In this document: positions 17,561-26,076 of the stretch, one piece after another
Position numbering within the stretch: position 1 is the first letter of the stretch
Layout of the letters: each line of letters begins with the position of its first letter
Assembly (NCBI RefSeq): GCF_000426345.1
Contig: NZ_AUFE01000051.1
Span: forward strand, 1-40,109
Reading direction: 5' to 3'
Origin: Cupriavidus phytohabitans
GTDB taxonomy: Bacteria > Pseudomonadota > Gammaproteobacteria > Burkholderiales > Burkholderiaceae
DNA: 40,109 nt
Program-made: the position numbers and the translations under genes
The notes under the pieces: generated by a model
The model's input: only the letters and a program-made list of their open reading frames with translations
Told to the model about the DNA's origin: nothing
Database searches by the model: none

Positions 17561-17920
17561 ATGCTCAAGAAGTCCATTCCATCCCTGATCATTGCCGCGT
17601 TGACAGCAGTCGGCATGACACAGTTGAGCCATGCGCAGAAGAACTACACGGAGGGGGGCGATCTGTACGGAGGAAGCCATGCCGCCAAGAAGCTGTCCCC
17701 CGATGCCGACGCAGCCAAGGCCAGCAAGTTTGATTCCTACACCGACGGTGCGAAGCAGTCGACCGGATCCCACCTGAACGCTTCCAATAAGCCTTTCGAT
17801 CCGTACTCCGAAGGGGCGAAGGCCGACAGAAACGACCCTTACACAGACGGCGCAAAGACCGGCAAGTTCGATCCATATGCCGATGGCGCGATGGCGCCGG
17901 CTGCTGGCAAGTCCCGGTAG
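17561..17920 (+). CDS. Secreted small protein with DPYxDGAK repeats
   Basis: A 119-residue exported protein of unknown function. The signal peptide is clear: a basic MLKK start, hydrophobic core to about residue 19, and cleavage after SHA (25). The mature part is polar and repetitive, with four near-copies of an eight-to-nine residue unit: FDSYTDGAK (57-65), FDPYSEGAK (79-87), NDPYTDGAK (91-99) and FDPYADGAM (103-111), plus a looser NYTEGGDLY at the start. Many aspartate and glutamate side chains could bind cations, which is inference. The ATG at 17561 is favoured over the GTG at 17549 because the signal peptide then begins with MLKK. No close functional family is recognised. Confidence 0.7.
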   Translation: MLKKSIPSLIIAALTAVGMTQLSHAQKNYTEGGDLYGGSHAAKKLSPDADAAKASKFDSYTDGAKQSTGSHLNASNKPFDPYSEGAKADRNDPYTDGAKTGKFDPYADGAMAPAAGKSR

Positions 17921-18171
17921 GACCGTCAATCCTGGGGCAAGACGGTCAAGCAGGGCGAACGGCTGTACCGGCCGGCTCGTTCAAGACCGTGGTGTCTCCG
18001 GAACGGAGCAAGGAGACCATCTCGGGCTTCTACATGGCCGGAGACTCCATCGGCATGGACGGCGTCTGCCAGGAAGCCCATAACTGCGATGCGATTGCCC
18101 TGGAGGACCGAGCTGATCAACCTGGACGCCCTGGATGCTCGCTAGCGGCGTCATACCCGGTGAGGCATGGC
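17921..18171 (+). other. Short gap with a possible coding remnant
   Basis: The frame upstream of the phosphorylase start remains open and reads FKTVVSPERSKETISGFY then MAGDSIGMDGVCQEAHN. It looks protein-like but belongs to no family I recognise. It is not similar to phosphorylase N-termini, so I do not include it in that gene. It may be the tail of a lost gene. Confidence 0.3.
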
Positions 18172-19734
18172 GTGAACGATCCCGGTCTTGATTCCGGCAT
18201 TCCCGGCCGGCTCGGAGATGTCTTGGCCGCCGCCGCGTCCCGCGAAGTCGGCGCGCTGGTGTTCCGGCCGCTCGAGATCGATACGTGGCAGGAGCATGTC
18301 ATCTACATGCATCCGGATTGCCCCGTCTGCCGTGCCGAGGGCTTTTCCGCGCAGGCGCGTGTGCGCGTGCAGATCGGCGACCGGTCATTGATCGCCACGC
18401 TGACACTGCTGGGCGCGCCGCTATTGAACATGGGCGAAGCGAGCCTGTCGGTGAGCGCGGCACGAACGCTGGCGGCACGCGCCGGCGATGTCGTGCATGT
18501 CACCCATGCACCCGCGCTAGAGTCGGTGCGGGCACTGCGTGCGAAGATCTATGGCTGTCACCTGGACAGCGCCCAGCTGGAGGGCATTATTGGCGACATC
18601 AGTGCAGGGCGGTACGCTGACGTGCATATTGCCGCGTTTCTCACCGCCTGCGCGGATGGTCGCATGAGCCTGCGCGAAACCGTCGATCTGACCCGCGCCA
18701 TGGTCCGGTCCGGCCAGCGCCTGAGCTGGGATAGGGAAGTGGTTGCCGACAAGCATTGTGTCGGCGGGCTGCCGGGCAACCGCACCACGCCGATCGTGGT
18801 GGCCATCGCGGCAGCCGCGGGGCTGCTGCTGCCCAAGACCTCTTCACGCGCGATCACGTCGCCCGCCGGCACCGCCGATACGATGGAAGCCCTGACCCGC
18901 GTGACACTTGACGCGACGGAACTGCGGCGCGTGGTGGAACAGGTCGGGGCTGCACTGGTGTGGGGCGGCGCGCTAAGCCTGAGTCCCGCGGACGACGTAC
19001 TGATCCGCGTGGAGCGCGCCCTGGATATCGACAGCGATGCGCAGTTGGTGGCCTCAATCCTGTCGAAGAAGATTGCCGCCGGATCCACTCATGTGCTGAT
19101 CGACGTGCCGGTGGGGCCGACCGCCAAGATCCGCGAAGACAGCGAGCTGGAGCGCCTGCATATCGCCATGGCCAAGGTCGCGGACGTTTTCGGGTTGAAG
19201 ATCCGGATTCTGCGCACTGACGGCTCGCAGCCGGTGGGCCGGGGCGTCGGGCCGGCGCTGGAGGCGCTCGACGTGCTGGCAGTGCTGCAGTGCCAGCCGA
19301 CGGCGCCCGCCGACTTGCGCGAACGCTCGCTGCTGCTGGCGGGCGAGCTGCTTGAGTTCTGCGGCGCGATGCCGGCCGGGCAGGGACGGTTGCAAGCCGG
19401 CAGTCTGCTCGACAGCGGCGCCGCCTGGGCCCGGTTCCAGGCTATCTGCGAAGCGCAAGGGGGGCTGCGCACGCCGGGGCAAGCGGTGTTCCGGCGCGAC
19501 GTACTAGCGGCCCGTAGTGGCATCGTGACGTCCGTCGATAACCGGCACGTCGCGCGCGCGGCGAAGTTGGCCGGGGCACCGCGCCGACAGGTGGCCGGGC
19601 TGGAACTGCATGTCCGCACCGGAGACGAGGTCGTAGCCGGCGCGACGCTCTGTACACTGCATGCCCAGGCGTCCGGCGAACTGGAATATGCGTACAGCTA
19701 CGCCCGGGCGCATGACCCCTTCCGCATCGAATAG
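18172..19734 (+). CDS. Thymidine/AMP phosphorylase-like enzyme
   Basis: A 520-residue protein of the nucleoside phosphorylase II group, in the subfamily with an extra N-terminal domain shared with archaeal AMP phosphorylase. It would cleave a pyrimidine nucleoside or a nucleotide with phosphate. Visible features are the N-terminal domain (about 30-110), LEGIIGDISAGRYADVHIAAFLTA (helical domain), DKHCVGGLPGNRTTPIVVAI with the phosphate-binding loop (193-212), TSSRAITSPAGTADTMEA (223-240), and a C-terminal barrel with RSGIVTSVDNR and LHVRTGDEV. A GTG at 18172 with TGAGG 7 bp upstream is the best start, and the open frame runs back to 17989. It converges with mgtA (29 bp between). Substrate (thymidine or AMP) is unresolved. 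Confidence 0.85.
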   Translation: MNDPGLDSGIPGRLGDVLAAAASREVGALVFRPLEIDTWQEHVIYMHPDCPVCRAEGFSAQARVRVQIGDRSLIATLTLLGAPLLNMGEASLSVSAARTLAARAGDVVHVTHAPALESVRALRAKIYGCHLDSAQLEGIIGDISAGRYADVHIAAFLTACADGRMSLRETVDLTRAMVRSGQRLSWDREVVADKHCVGGLPGNRTTPIVVAIAAAAGLLLPKTSSRAITSPAGTADTMEALTRVTLDATELRRVVEQVGAALVWGGALSLSPADDVLIRVERALDIDSDAQLVASILSKKIAAGSTHVLIDVPVGPTAKIREDSELERLHIAMAKVADVFGLKIRILRTDGSQPVGRGVGPALEALDVLAVLQCQPTAPADLRERSLLLAGELLEFCGAMPAGQGRLQAGSLLDSGAAWARFQAICEAQGGLRTPGQAVFRRDVLAARSGIVTSVDNRHVARAAKLAGAPRRQVAGLELHVRTGDEVVAGATLCTLHAQASGELEYAYSYARAHDPFRIE

Positions 19735-19763
19735 CCCAGGCGTCCCGTTCGGCTTTGTCCGCT

Positions 19764-22463
19764 TCAGTCCACCGGCACCCACCGGGCCAGCAGGCGGCGC
19801 GCAGCAAACGCGGCGGCAGCGTAGCCCAACAGGATGGCCGTGAGCATCGGCCAATAAGCGGCAGGCAGCGGCCGCATGCCCAGCGGTGCGGCCAGCGGCG
19901 AGTAGGGCAACCACGCGCCGACGAGGCACAGCCCAATCGTGGTGGCCAGCAGGGCATGGCTGGGAAGGCTCTCGATGAAGGGCAGCCTGCGCGTTCGGAT
20001 AATGTGGACAATGAGTGTCTGCGAGAACAGGGACTCGATGAACCAGCCGGTCTGGAAAAGCGTGGCCTGCGCGGGCGAATTGGCACCCAACAGCCAAAAC
20101 AGCGCGGCGAAAGTCAGGTAGTCGAAGATTGAACTGACCGGGCCCATCGCAAGGATGTACTCTCCCATCTTGCCGACCTCCCAGCGCCTGGGCCTGCGCA
20201 AGGACTCCTCGTCGACATTGTCGGTGGGCAGCGCCGTCTGCGAGAAATCGTAGAGCAGGTTGTTGGTCAGGAGCTGGATCGGCGCCATTGGCAGGAAAGG
20301 CAGCCAGGCGCTTGCTCCCAGCACGCTGAAGATATTGCCAAAGTTGGAGCTGGCACTCATGCGCAGGTACTTGAGCAGGTTGGCAAAGACCCGCCGCCCC
20401 TCCATGACGCCGTCATGCAGCACCAACAGGCTTTTCTCCAGCAGGATCAAGTCGGCCGACTCGCGGGCGATATCGGCCGCGCTGTCCACGGAAATACCGA
20501 TGTCGGCGGCGCGCAGCGCCGGCCCGTCATTGATCCCGTCGCCCAGCACGCCAACGACCCGTCCACGTTCACGCAGCGCGCGCACGATGGCTTCCTTGTG
20601 CGCGGGTGTGAGCTTGGCAAAGATCTGGTTGCGCATTGCTGCTTCCGCCACGCCCGCGGCATCCAGCTTATCCAGGTCGCTACCAAGCACCGGCGTGCTG
20701 CGTGCAAGCCCGACCATCTGGCAGATCTTGCTCGCGATGCGTGGACTGTCCCCGGTCAGGATCTTGACGTCGATACCGCTGTCGGCCAGAGCAGCCAGCG
20801 CGGGGGCTGCACTTTCCTTGGGGGGATCGAGAAACGCGATGTAGCCCAGCAAGGTCAGTCCCTGTTCCTCGGCCAGGCAGTATGCGTGCGTCTCCGGCGC
20901 CTGCGGCAGTTCGCGAAAGGAGATCGCGATGACGCGGAAGCCATCGTCATTCAGGCGATCGCTGATGGCTATCAGGTCGCGGTAATGCGTTGCATCCAGC
21001 GGTACGCGCTGCCCCTCCAGTTCGGCCGTGGTGCAGACAGAAAACACTTCCTCCACCGCTCCTTTGCAGATGAGCATCCGGGTGTGAGGTGCCTGCACGA
21101 CCACGGACATGCGGCGGCGGGTAAAGTCATAGGGTATCTCGTCGATCAGCCTGTATGCCTGTGCAATGCGCATGCGCTCGCTCAACTCCTCATGCCGCAG
21201 CACGGCCACATCCAGCAAGTTATGCAGGCCAGACTGAAAATAGCTGTTGAGATACGCAAACTCCAGCACCCGCTCGCTGTCGTTCCCGGCCAGGTCGACA
21301 TGTTGCTTGAGGATGACCAGGTCCTGCGTCAGAGTCCCGGTCTTGTCCGTGCAAAGCGTGTCCATGGCGCCAAGGTTCTGGATTGCGGCCAGCCGCTTGG
21401 TGATGACCTTGCGCCGGGACATTGCCATCGCGCCCTTTGCCAGGTTGACGGTGACCAGCATCGGCAGCATCTCGGGGGCGAGGCCAACGCCAACCGCCAT
21501 GGCAAACAGCACCGCTGCAAACCAGTCGCCTTTGGTCAGCCAGTTGATCAAGAACACCAATGGCGACATCACGGCGACGATCGCCAGCATCAACCGGGCG
21601 ATGCGGTTCAGGCCAGCCTCGAAATCGGTGGGTGGCTCCTGCCCGGCGATCGACTGCGCGATGTGCCCGAAGATCGCGCGGTCACCGGTCAGCACGACCA
21701 CCGCCGTGGCAGTCCCGCTGAATACCGCCGTCCCCATGAGAGCGATATTGGGGAAGTCGCCGGCTAGGGCAGCGACCGTGCAGCGCGCGGGAAATTTTTC
21801 TACCGGCATGGACTCGCCGGTCAATGCCGCCTGGTTCACGAAAAGGTCTTTGGATGCGAGCAGCCGGACATCGGCGGGTATCAGGTCACCCGCAGCCAGA
21901 TGGATGATCTCGCCAGGAACAAGCTCGGCGATCGGGCGTTCCTGCACGACGGGCGCGCTGCCGGGGGCCGCACGGCGCTGCACGGCGATGGTGGTGTGGA
22001 CCATCGTGCGCAGCGCCGCCACGGCGCGGTCGCTGCGGGTTTCCTGCCAGGTGGCAAGCGAGACGCTCAGCACGATCATTCCGCCGATCAAGGCAGCAGC
22101 GCTGTTGTCGTGCACAAGCACTGATACCGCCGACAGCACTATCAGCATCACGTTGACGGGGTTTAACAGCCGCCTGGACAGGCTGGCAAGCCAGTGTGGG
22201 CTTTGGTTGGGGGCAATGGTGTTGGGGCCGCATGTCCCCAGGCGCGAGGCTGCCTCGCGTTCGGTCAAGCCCGCCTCGGTCGCGCCAAGTCTGGCCAGAA
22301 CTTCGCTGGCATCATGAGTGGTGGCCCATTCCAGTTCGGCCGGCAGCGACGTCACGTCGGCGGCGTGCGGAGAGACCCGCCGGCCGGCGGTTGACGCGGC
22401 ACGGCGGTCGACACCCGGAGGCCGCTCGACCGTAAGGAGGGGCGGCTCTGCATCCTTCGCCAT
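19764..22463 (-). CDS. mgtA: Mg2+-importing P-type ATPase (P3B, MgtA-like)
   Basis: An 899-residue inner-membrane P-type ATPase that would bring Mg2+ into the cell. Domains in order: cation-ATPase N-terminal domain (about 45-95), TM1-2 (about 100-138), actuator domain with LTGESMPVEK (214-223), TM3-4 with VGLAPEMLPMLVTVNLAKGA (326-345), which is characteristic of MgtA, the phosphorylation motif DKTGTLT with D373, GDGINDGPALRAADIGISVDSA in the hinge, and six C-terminal membrane segments with GPVSSIFDYLTF and FIESLFSQTLIVHIIRTRRLP. The start lies 3 bp after the universal stress gene stop, so usp and mgtA are one unit. The N-terminus is about 35 residues longer than usual and is disordered. No Mg2+-sensing leader is visible, since the gene is second in the operon. 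Confidence 0.92.
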   Translation of the reverse strand: MAKDAEPPLLTVERPPGVDRRAASTAGRRVSPHAADVTSLPAELEWATTHDASEVLARLGATEAGLTEREAASRLGTCGPNTIAPNQSPHWLASLSRRLLNPVNVMLIVLSAVSVLVHDNSAAALIGGMIVLSVSLATWQETRSDRAVAALRTMVHTTIAVQRRAAPGSAPVVQERPIAELVPGEIIHLAAGDLIPADVRLLASKDLFVNQAALTGESMPVEKFPARCTVAALAGDFPNIALMGTAVFSGTATAVVVLTGDRAIFGHIAQSIAGQEPPTDFEAGLNRIARLMLAIVAVMSPLVFLINWLTKGDWFAAVLFAMAVGVGLAPEMLPMLVTVNLAKGAMAMSRRKVITKRLAAIQNLGAMDTLCTDKTGTLTQDLVILKQHVDLAGNDSERVLEFAYLNSYFQSGLHNLLDVAVLRHEELSERMRIAQAYRLIDEIPYDFTRRRMSVVVQAPHTRMLICKGAVEEVFSVCTTAELEGQRVPLDATHYRDLIAISDRLNDDGFRVIAISFRELPQAPETHAYCLAEEQGLTLLGYIAFLDPPKESAAPALAALADSGIDVKILTGDSPRIASKICQMVGLARSTPVLGSDLDKLDAAGVAEAAMRNQIFAKLTPAHKEAIVRALRERGRVVGVLGDGINDGPALRAADIGISVDSAADIARESADLILLEKSLLVLHDGVMEGRRVFANLLKYLRMSASSNFGNIFSVLGASAWLPFLPMAPIQLLTNNLLYDFSQTALPTDNVDEESLRRPRRWEVGKMGEYILAMGPVSSIFDYLTFAALFWLLGANSPAQATLFQTGWFIESLFSQTLIVHIIRTRRLPFIESLPSHALLATTIGLCLVGAWLPYSPLAAPLGMRPLPAAYWPMLTAILLGYAAAAFAARRLLARWVPVD

Positions 22464-22466
22464 GCC

Positions 22467-22922
22467 TTACGGGGCCCGTGGCGCGCGCACCAGCAGCACT
22501 GGCACCTTCGACTCTTGCACCAGGCCCTCGGCCACGCTGCCCATCACCAGGCGCCGCACCCCGCGCCGGCCGTGGGTGCCTGCCACGACAAGGTCGGCGT
22601 GGACTCGCTGTGCAGCCGCGTCGATCGCCGTGGCAATGTCGCCAATGGCAAGGATTTCATCAACCAGTTGCGTGTGGCATTCGACCTTGCCCGCGTGGGC
22701 TTTGGCAGCGGCCTCAGCGAGCAGGCAGCGTCCGCCCTCGACCAGGTCGGGGCGCAGGTCGGCCAGGTTGCCGTAGCCCATGTCGTACTTGAGATAACTG
22801 TTGTCGACCACGTGGACGATCTCCAGGCGGGCCTTAAGCATAGCCGCGAGCTGGATCGCCTCGGCCAAGGCACGATCGCCGCAGTCGCTGCCGTCGATGG
22901 CGACGAGGATTGTCTGGTACAT
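22467..22922 (-). CDS. Universal stress protein (UspA family)
   Basis: A 151-residue single-domain Usp. It begins MYQTILVAIDGSDCGDRALAEAI and carries the ATP-binding motif G-2x-G-9x-GS as GTHGRRGVRRLVMGS, followed by VPVLLVRAP. Such proteins bind ATP and adjust cells to starvation, low oxygen and other stress. The ATG at 22922 follows an AGGAGG site, and an upstream in-frame extension to 23039 lacks similarity. It leads the usp-mgtA unit. A candidate FNR site lies about 100 bp upstream. Confidence 0.92.
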   Translation of the reverse strand: MYQTILVAIDGSDCGDRALAEAIQLAAMLKARLEIVHVVDNSYLKYDMGYGNLADLRPDLVEGGRCLLAEAAAKAHAGKVECHTQLVDEILAIGDIATAIDAAAQRVHADLVVAGTHGRRGVRRLVMGSVAEGLVQESKVPVLLVRAPRAP

Positions 22923-22992
22923 GGCGTTGCCTCCTTGTGAGCGCCCGCGGAGTGAGGCGATCCCCGTATGCGGGGACATAGACAGTGCTTCC

Positions 22993-23033
22993 AGCTTAGG
23001 ACCGGGAAGGGTAGGCCGGTTGATGCAGGTCAG
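22993..23033 (-). promoter_or_regulatory. Candidate FNR/Anr-type site and -10 box for usp-mgtA
   Basis: Read on the minus strand, CTGAC-CTGC-ATCAA (23033-23020) matches TTGAT-N4-ATCAA at 8 of 10 positions, with a perfect second half. A TAAGCT -10-like box lies at 22998-22993. The centres are 31 bp apart, close to class II FNR spacing. The transcript would start near 22986. Confidence 0.45.
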
Positions 23034-23105
23034 GGGCACGTCTATCGGCCAGCCCCCAGCGGCATGTACTTTCGTTGACAGGCATCAACAATGCATGCTC
23101 TGTCG

Positions 23106-23440
23106 TCCCCTACGTTGGACAGGACCATGGCCGAAGCCGCGGCGCTGGTCGTCAAGGATGCGGAGTTTCGCAAGCTTGAGAACCCGGATGTCGGCACGGT
23201 CTTCGAGATCAACGACCACCGCGGCGTGATCGTCGGCATCGCCGAGGTTGCGACCAGCGGGCTGTTTGGGGTGCCGACGCTGTATAGGACATACCAGCGC
23301 GCGATCCAGTACCTGCCGACGGCGCGGTACACCATTTCCTACATCCTGGTGGAACCCAAGTCGCCGGGGGATACGGCGCGTATCCAGCGTGCCGTAAGCC
23401 GCATCGGCTACCGGGCGCTGACCCGAGATGAGTGGCGGTG
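23106..23440 (+). pseudogene. DevC/MacB-type ABC transporter permease fragment
   Basis: An internal slice of an ABC permease periplasmic domain: VVKDAEFRKLENPDVGTVFEIND, VIVGIAEVATSGLFGVPTLYRTY, RAIQYLPTARYTISYILVEPKSP and RIGYRALTRDEW. This matches the region before the last membrane segments in DevC-like permeases. The membrane segments are missing at both ends. After about 23440 the frame becomes arginine-rich and unlike the family. It is a remnant with no function expected. Confidence 0.6.
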
Positions 23441-23654
23441 CCGCCGGCAAGCGGTGATGGTGAGAATTTGTCGTGCGGCATTGCGGAGGACTCAACGGCT
23501 AATGACGGTCGTGTCGCGGGAAACTTGCGCGCAATCGAGCCGGATGGCCGCGGGTCCCGTGCAGGACGTTGCGCTGGGACAAAGGCTGCGGCCAGACAGC
23601 AGCTAGCCTCGAGCTATGCGGCCGGCGAGGGGTCGGCACCTTGAGGAGTCGAAC

Positions 23655-23969
23655 ATGGCCATATTTATCATGGAAACGCGTGTCTCCGTGGAGTCCCTGC
23701 GGCAGCCACGGTCGTTTGAGGCACTGGAACGCGGCGTTGCCGGCTATCTGGAAAAAGCCTGTCCGGATGTGAAATGGCTGGGCAGCTATGCAACCCTCGG
23801 GCCCTATGACTATCTGGATATCTTCGAGGCCAACGACATCGAGACTGCCATGCAGGTGTCAGTCCTGGTGCGGGCGTATGGCCACGGAGAGGCCTCGGTG
23901 CGTCCAGCCGTGGACTGGGGACGATTCAAGCACCTGGTGCGGAATCTTCCAGAATTACCAGCCGTGTGA
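23655..23969 (+). CDS. GYD-domain protein
   Basis: A 104-residue protein of the GYD-domain type, a small ferredoxin-like alpha/beta fold often found in stress or unknown-function genes. The motif region is LGSYATLGPYDYLDIFEANDIETAMQVSVLVRAYG (about 38-72), where GPYDYLDIFEA is the GxYDxvxixEa pattern. It begins MAIFIMETRVSVESLRQP. The ATG at 23655 has GAGGAG 6-7 bp upstream. The stop lies 8 bp before the alanine dehydrogenase ATG, so the two are probably co-transcribed. The role is unknown. Confidence 0.75.
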   Translation: MAIFIMETRVSVESLRQPRSFEALERGVAGYLEKACPDVKWLGSYATLGPYDYLDIFEANDIETAMQVSVLVRAYGHGEASVRPAVDWGRFKHLVRNLPELPAV

Positions 23970-23977
23970 GAACGACC

Positions 23978-25093
23978 ATGCGGATCGGCGTGCCGAAAGA
24001 GATCAAGGACAACGAGTACCGGGTAGGCTTGACGCCTGCCTGCGTGCGCGAACTTGTCAGCCGCGGTCACCAGGTCATGGTCGAGGCGGGCGCCGGGGCC
24101 GCACTTGGCCTCTCCGACGCGCAGTACGTTGCGGCCGGCGCAACGCTGGCTGCCGATGCGAAAGCCGTGTACGACCTGGCCCAGATGATTGTCAAGGTCA
24201 AGGAGCCGCAGCCAGGTGAACTGGCGCTGCTCAAGCCTGGGCAGATTCTCTATGCGTACTTGCATCTGGCCGCGGACCGTGAGCTGACTGCCGCGCTGGT
24301 CAAATCCGGTGCGGTCTGTATTGCCTATGAGACCGTTACGGGGCATGACGGTGGTCTGCCGTTGCTGGCCCCGATGAGCGAGGTGGCCGGCCGCATGTCA
24401 GTCCAGGTGGCGGCCGCCTGCCTCGAGAAGCCACACGGTGGCATGGGGCTACTGCTCGGCGGCGTCCCGGGCGTCGCGCCGGCACATGTCGTGGTGATTG
24501 GGGCCGGTGTGGTGGGCATCAATGCGGTCCGGATCGCCGTTGGCATGGGCGCGCGCGTGACGGTATTGGACAAGAATATCGATCGCCTACGCCAACTCGA
24601 CGCTATGCATGGCAATGAGGTCGTAACGATCTACTCCAGCGCTGACAGCGTCGAGCGCGCATTGCTTTCGGCTGATGCGGTTATCGGCGCGGTGCTGGTG
24701 CCGGGCGCCGAGGCGCCCAAGCTGATCACGCGCGCGATGGTGGCGCACATGAAACCAGGTTCGGTGCTGGTAGATGTGGCGATAGACCAGGGTGGCTGCG
24801 CAGAGACATCGCGTCCCACCAGCCATACGGATCCGACCTACGTAGTGGACGGCGTGCTGCACTACTGCGTGACTAACATGCCGGCTGCCGTGGCCCGGAC
24901 CTCCACCTTCGCCCTGAACAACGCCACGATCGGATATGCGATGGTGCTTGCCGACAAGGGATGGTCTCGCGCGCTCGCAGACGATCCCTGCCTGCGGGCG
25001 GGGCTCAATGTCTGTCGCGGGAGTGTGACCTATCCAGCCGTCGCAAGCGCTCATGGCTACGTCCATGTGCCCGCCGAGGTGGTGCTGCACTGA
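23978..25093 (+). CDS. ald: Alanine dehydrogenase
   Basis: Interconverts pyruvate plus ammonium and L-alanine using NADH, often to reoxidise NADH under low oxygen. The 371-residue sequence has the family opening MRIGVPKEIKDNEYRVGLTP with Arg15, VKVKEPQPGE with Lys75, and LYAYLHLAADREL with His96, the three substrate-binding/catalytic residues. The NAD-binding motif is VVVIGAGVVGINAVRIAVGMGA. The C-terminal part holds DQGGCAETSRPTSHTDPTY and NMPAAVARTSTFALNNAT. The ATG at 23978 gives the standard N-terminus. The GTG at 23966 would overlap the GYD stop. It follows the GYD gene by 8 bp. Confidence 0.95.
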   Translation: MRIGVPKEIKDNEYRVGLTPACVRELVSRGHQVMVEAGAGAALGLSDAQYVAAGATLAADAKAVYDLAQMIVKVKEPQPGELALLKPGQILYAYLHLAADRELTAALVKSGAVCIAYETVTGHDGGLPLLAPMSEVAGRMSVQVAAACLEKPHGGMGLLLGGVPGVAPAHVVVIGAGVVGINAVRIAVGMGARVTVLDKNIDRLRQLDAMHGNEVVTIYSSADSVERALLSADAVIGAVLVPGAEAPKLITRAMVAHMKPGSVLVDVAIDQGGCAETSRPTSHTDPTYVVDGVLHYCVTNMPAAVARTSTFALNNATIGYAMVLADKGWSRALADDPCLRAGLNVCRGSVTYPAVASAHGYVHVPAEVVLH

Positions 25094-25289
25094 GCGGGTG
25101 CCGACACTATCCGACTGCACGGTCCACACCTTGTTGTTGGCCGCCGCTGGCGCGAGCTCTCCGGAATGACAAAGCAAGACGACAACTCCCAGCAATTCCC
25201 CGGAAAATCAGCAGGTTGCCCATTACCTGCAGGAAGCTGCGCAGCTCCTTGAAGAGCAGGGCGCGAACCCTTTCCGGGTCGGCGCATAC

Positions 25290-26060
25290 TTGGCCGCCGC
25301 GGACACCGTCTCCCGGCTTGATGCCGATATCCGGGCGCTCTTTGACAAGGGAGGAATTGACGCGCTCGATGCGCTGCCTCGCATTGGCAAGGGGATCTCG
25401 AAGGCGATCGCGGAAATACTCATCACCGGCCGCTGGCGCCAACTGGAGCGACTTCGGACTGGCGAGGACGATGCAGGTCTATTCCAGGCAGTGCCGGGGA
25501 TCGGCCCCGAACTCGCCACCCGCATCCATGACACCTTGCATATCGATACCCTTGAAGCGCTGGAACTCGCAGTGCGAGACGGCCGTCTCGGCCGAGTCGA
25601 AGGCATTGGCCCGCGCCGCCTGGCAGGCATCCGCGCTTCGCTGGATGACATCCTGAGCCGGCAGCGTCAGTGGCGAGACCTGCATCAACGCAAGGCACCG
25701 GCGGTGGAGCCGTCCGTGTCTACGCTGCTGGAGATAGATCGCCTCTATCGCGAGAAGGTGGCCGCCGGTGCTCTGCCGACCATTGCCCCGAAGCGAATGA
25801 ACCCAGAGGGCAAAGCGTGGCTGCCGGTTCTTCATGTGAGCAGGGATCAGTGGCACTTTACGGCGTTGTTTTCTAATACCCCGCGCGCCCATGAACTCAG
25901 GCGTACCGCAGACTGGGTGGTCATCTACTTCTACGACGCGGATCATCAAGAGGGCCGGCGAACCGTCGTTACAGAGACGCGTGGTTCACTGATCGGCAGG
26001 AGGGTCGTGAGAGGGCGTGAGCTGGAGTGCAGGGCCCAATACCTGGGGCTGGCGCGGTAA
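25290..26060 (+). CDS. Helix-hairpin-helix (PolX-like N-terminal) DNA-binding protein, 5' end frameshifted
   Basis: The frame carries a PolX-type helix-hairpin-helix region: LPRIGKGISKAIAEIL, VPGIGPELATRIHD and VEGIGPRRLAGIRAS, three non-specific DNA-binding hairpins. The C-terminal half (about 140-256) is a separate domain of unknown role (WLPVLHVSRDQWHFTALFSNT, WVVIYFYDADHQEGRRTVVTETRG). No polymerase catalytic residues are seen. The first start in frame is a TTG at 25290, but homologous-looking sequence (NQQVAHYLQEAAQLLEEQGANPFRVGAY) lies upstream in the same frame without a start codon. The natural start is probably ATG 25166 (MTKQDDNSQQFP), separated by a one-base shift at CCCC 25198-25201. 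It converges with the fusion gene (16 bp). Confidence 0.75.
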   Translation: MAAADTVSRLDADIRALFDKGGIDALDALPRIGKGISKAIAEILITGRWRQLERLRTGEDDAGLFQAVPGIGPELATRIHDTLHIDTLEALELAVRDGRLGRVEGIGPRRLAGIRASLDDILSRQRQWRDLHQRKAPAVEPSVSTLLEIDRLYREKVAAGALPTIAPKRMNPEGKAWLPVLHVSRDQWHFTALFSNTPRAHELRRTADWVVIYFYDADHQEGRRTVVTETRGSLIGRRVVRGRELECRAQYLGLAR

Positions 26061-26076
26061 CTTCCCCGGGCGGGGA

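Noticed and set aside
20415..21767. Plus-strand open frame of 450 residues
   Set aside because: Antisense to mgtA, with low-complexity composition.
22467..23039. Longer universal stress protein start
   Set aside because: The extra 39 residues have no similarity, and the ATG at 22922 has a strong AGGAGG site. The longer frame also runs through the candidate promoter.
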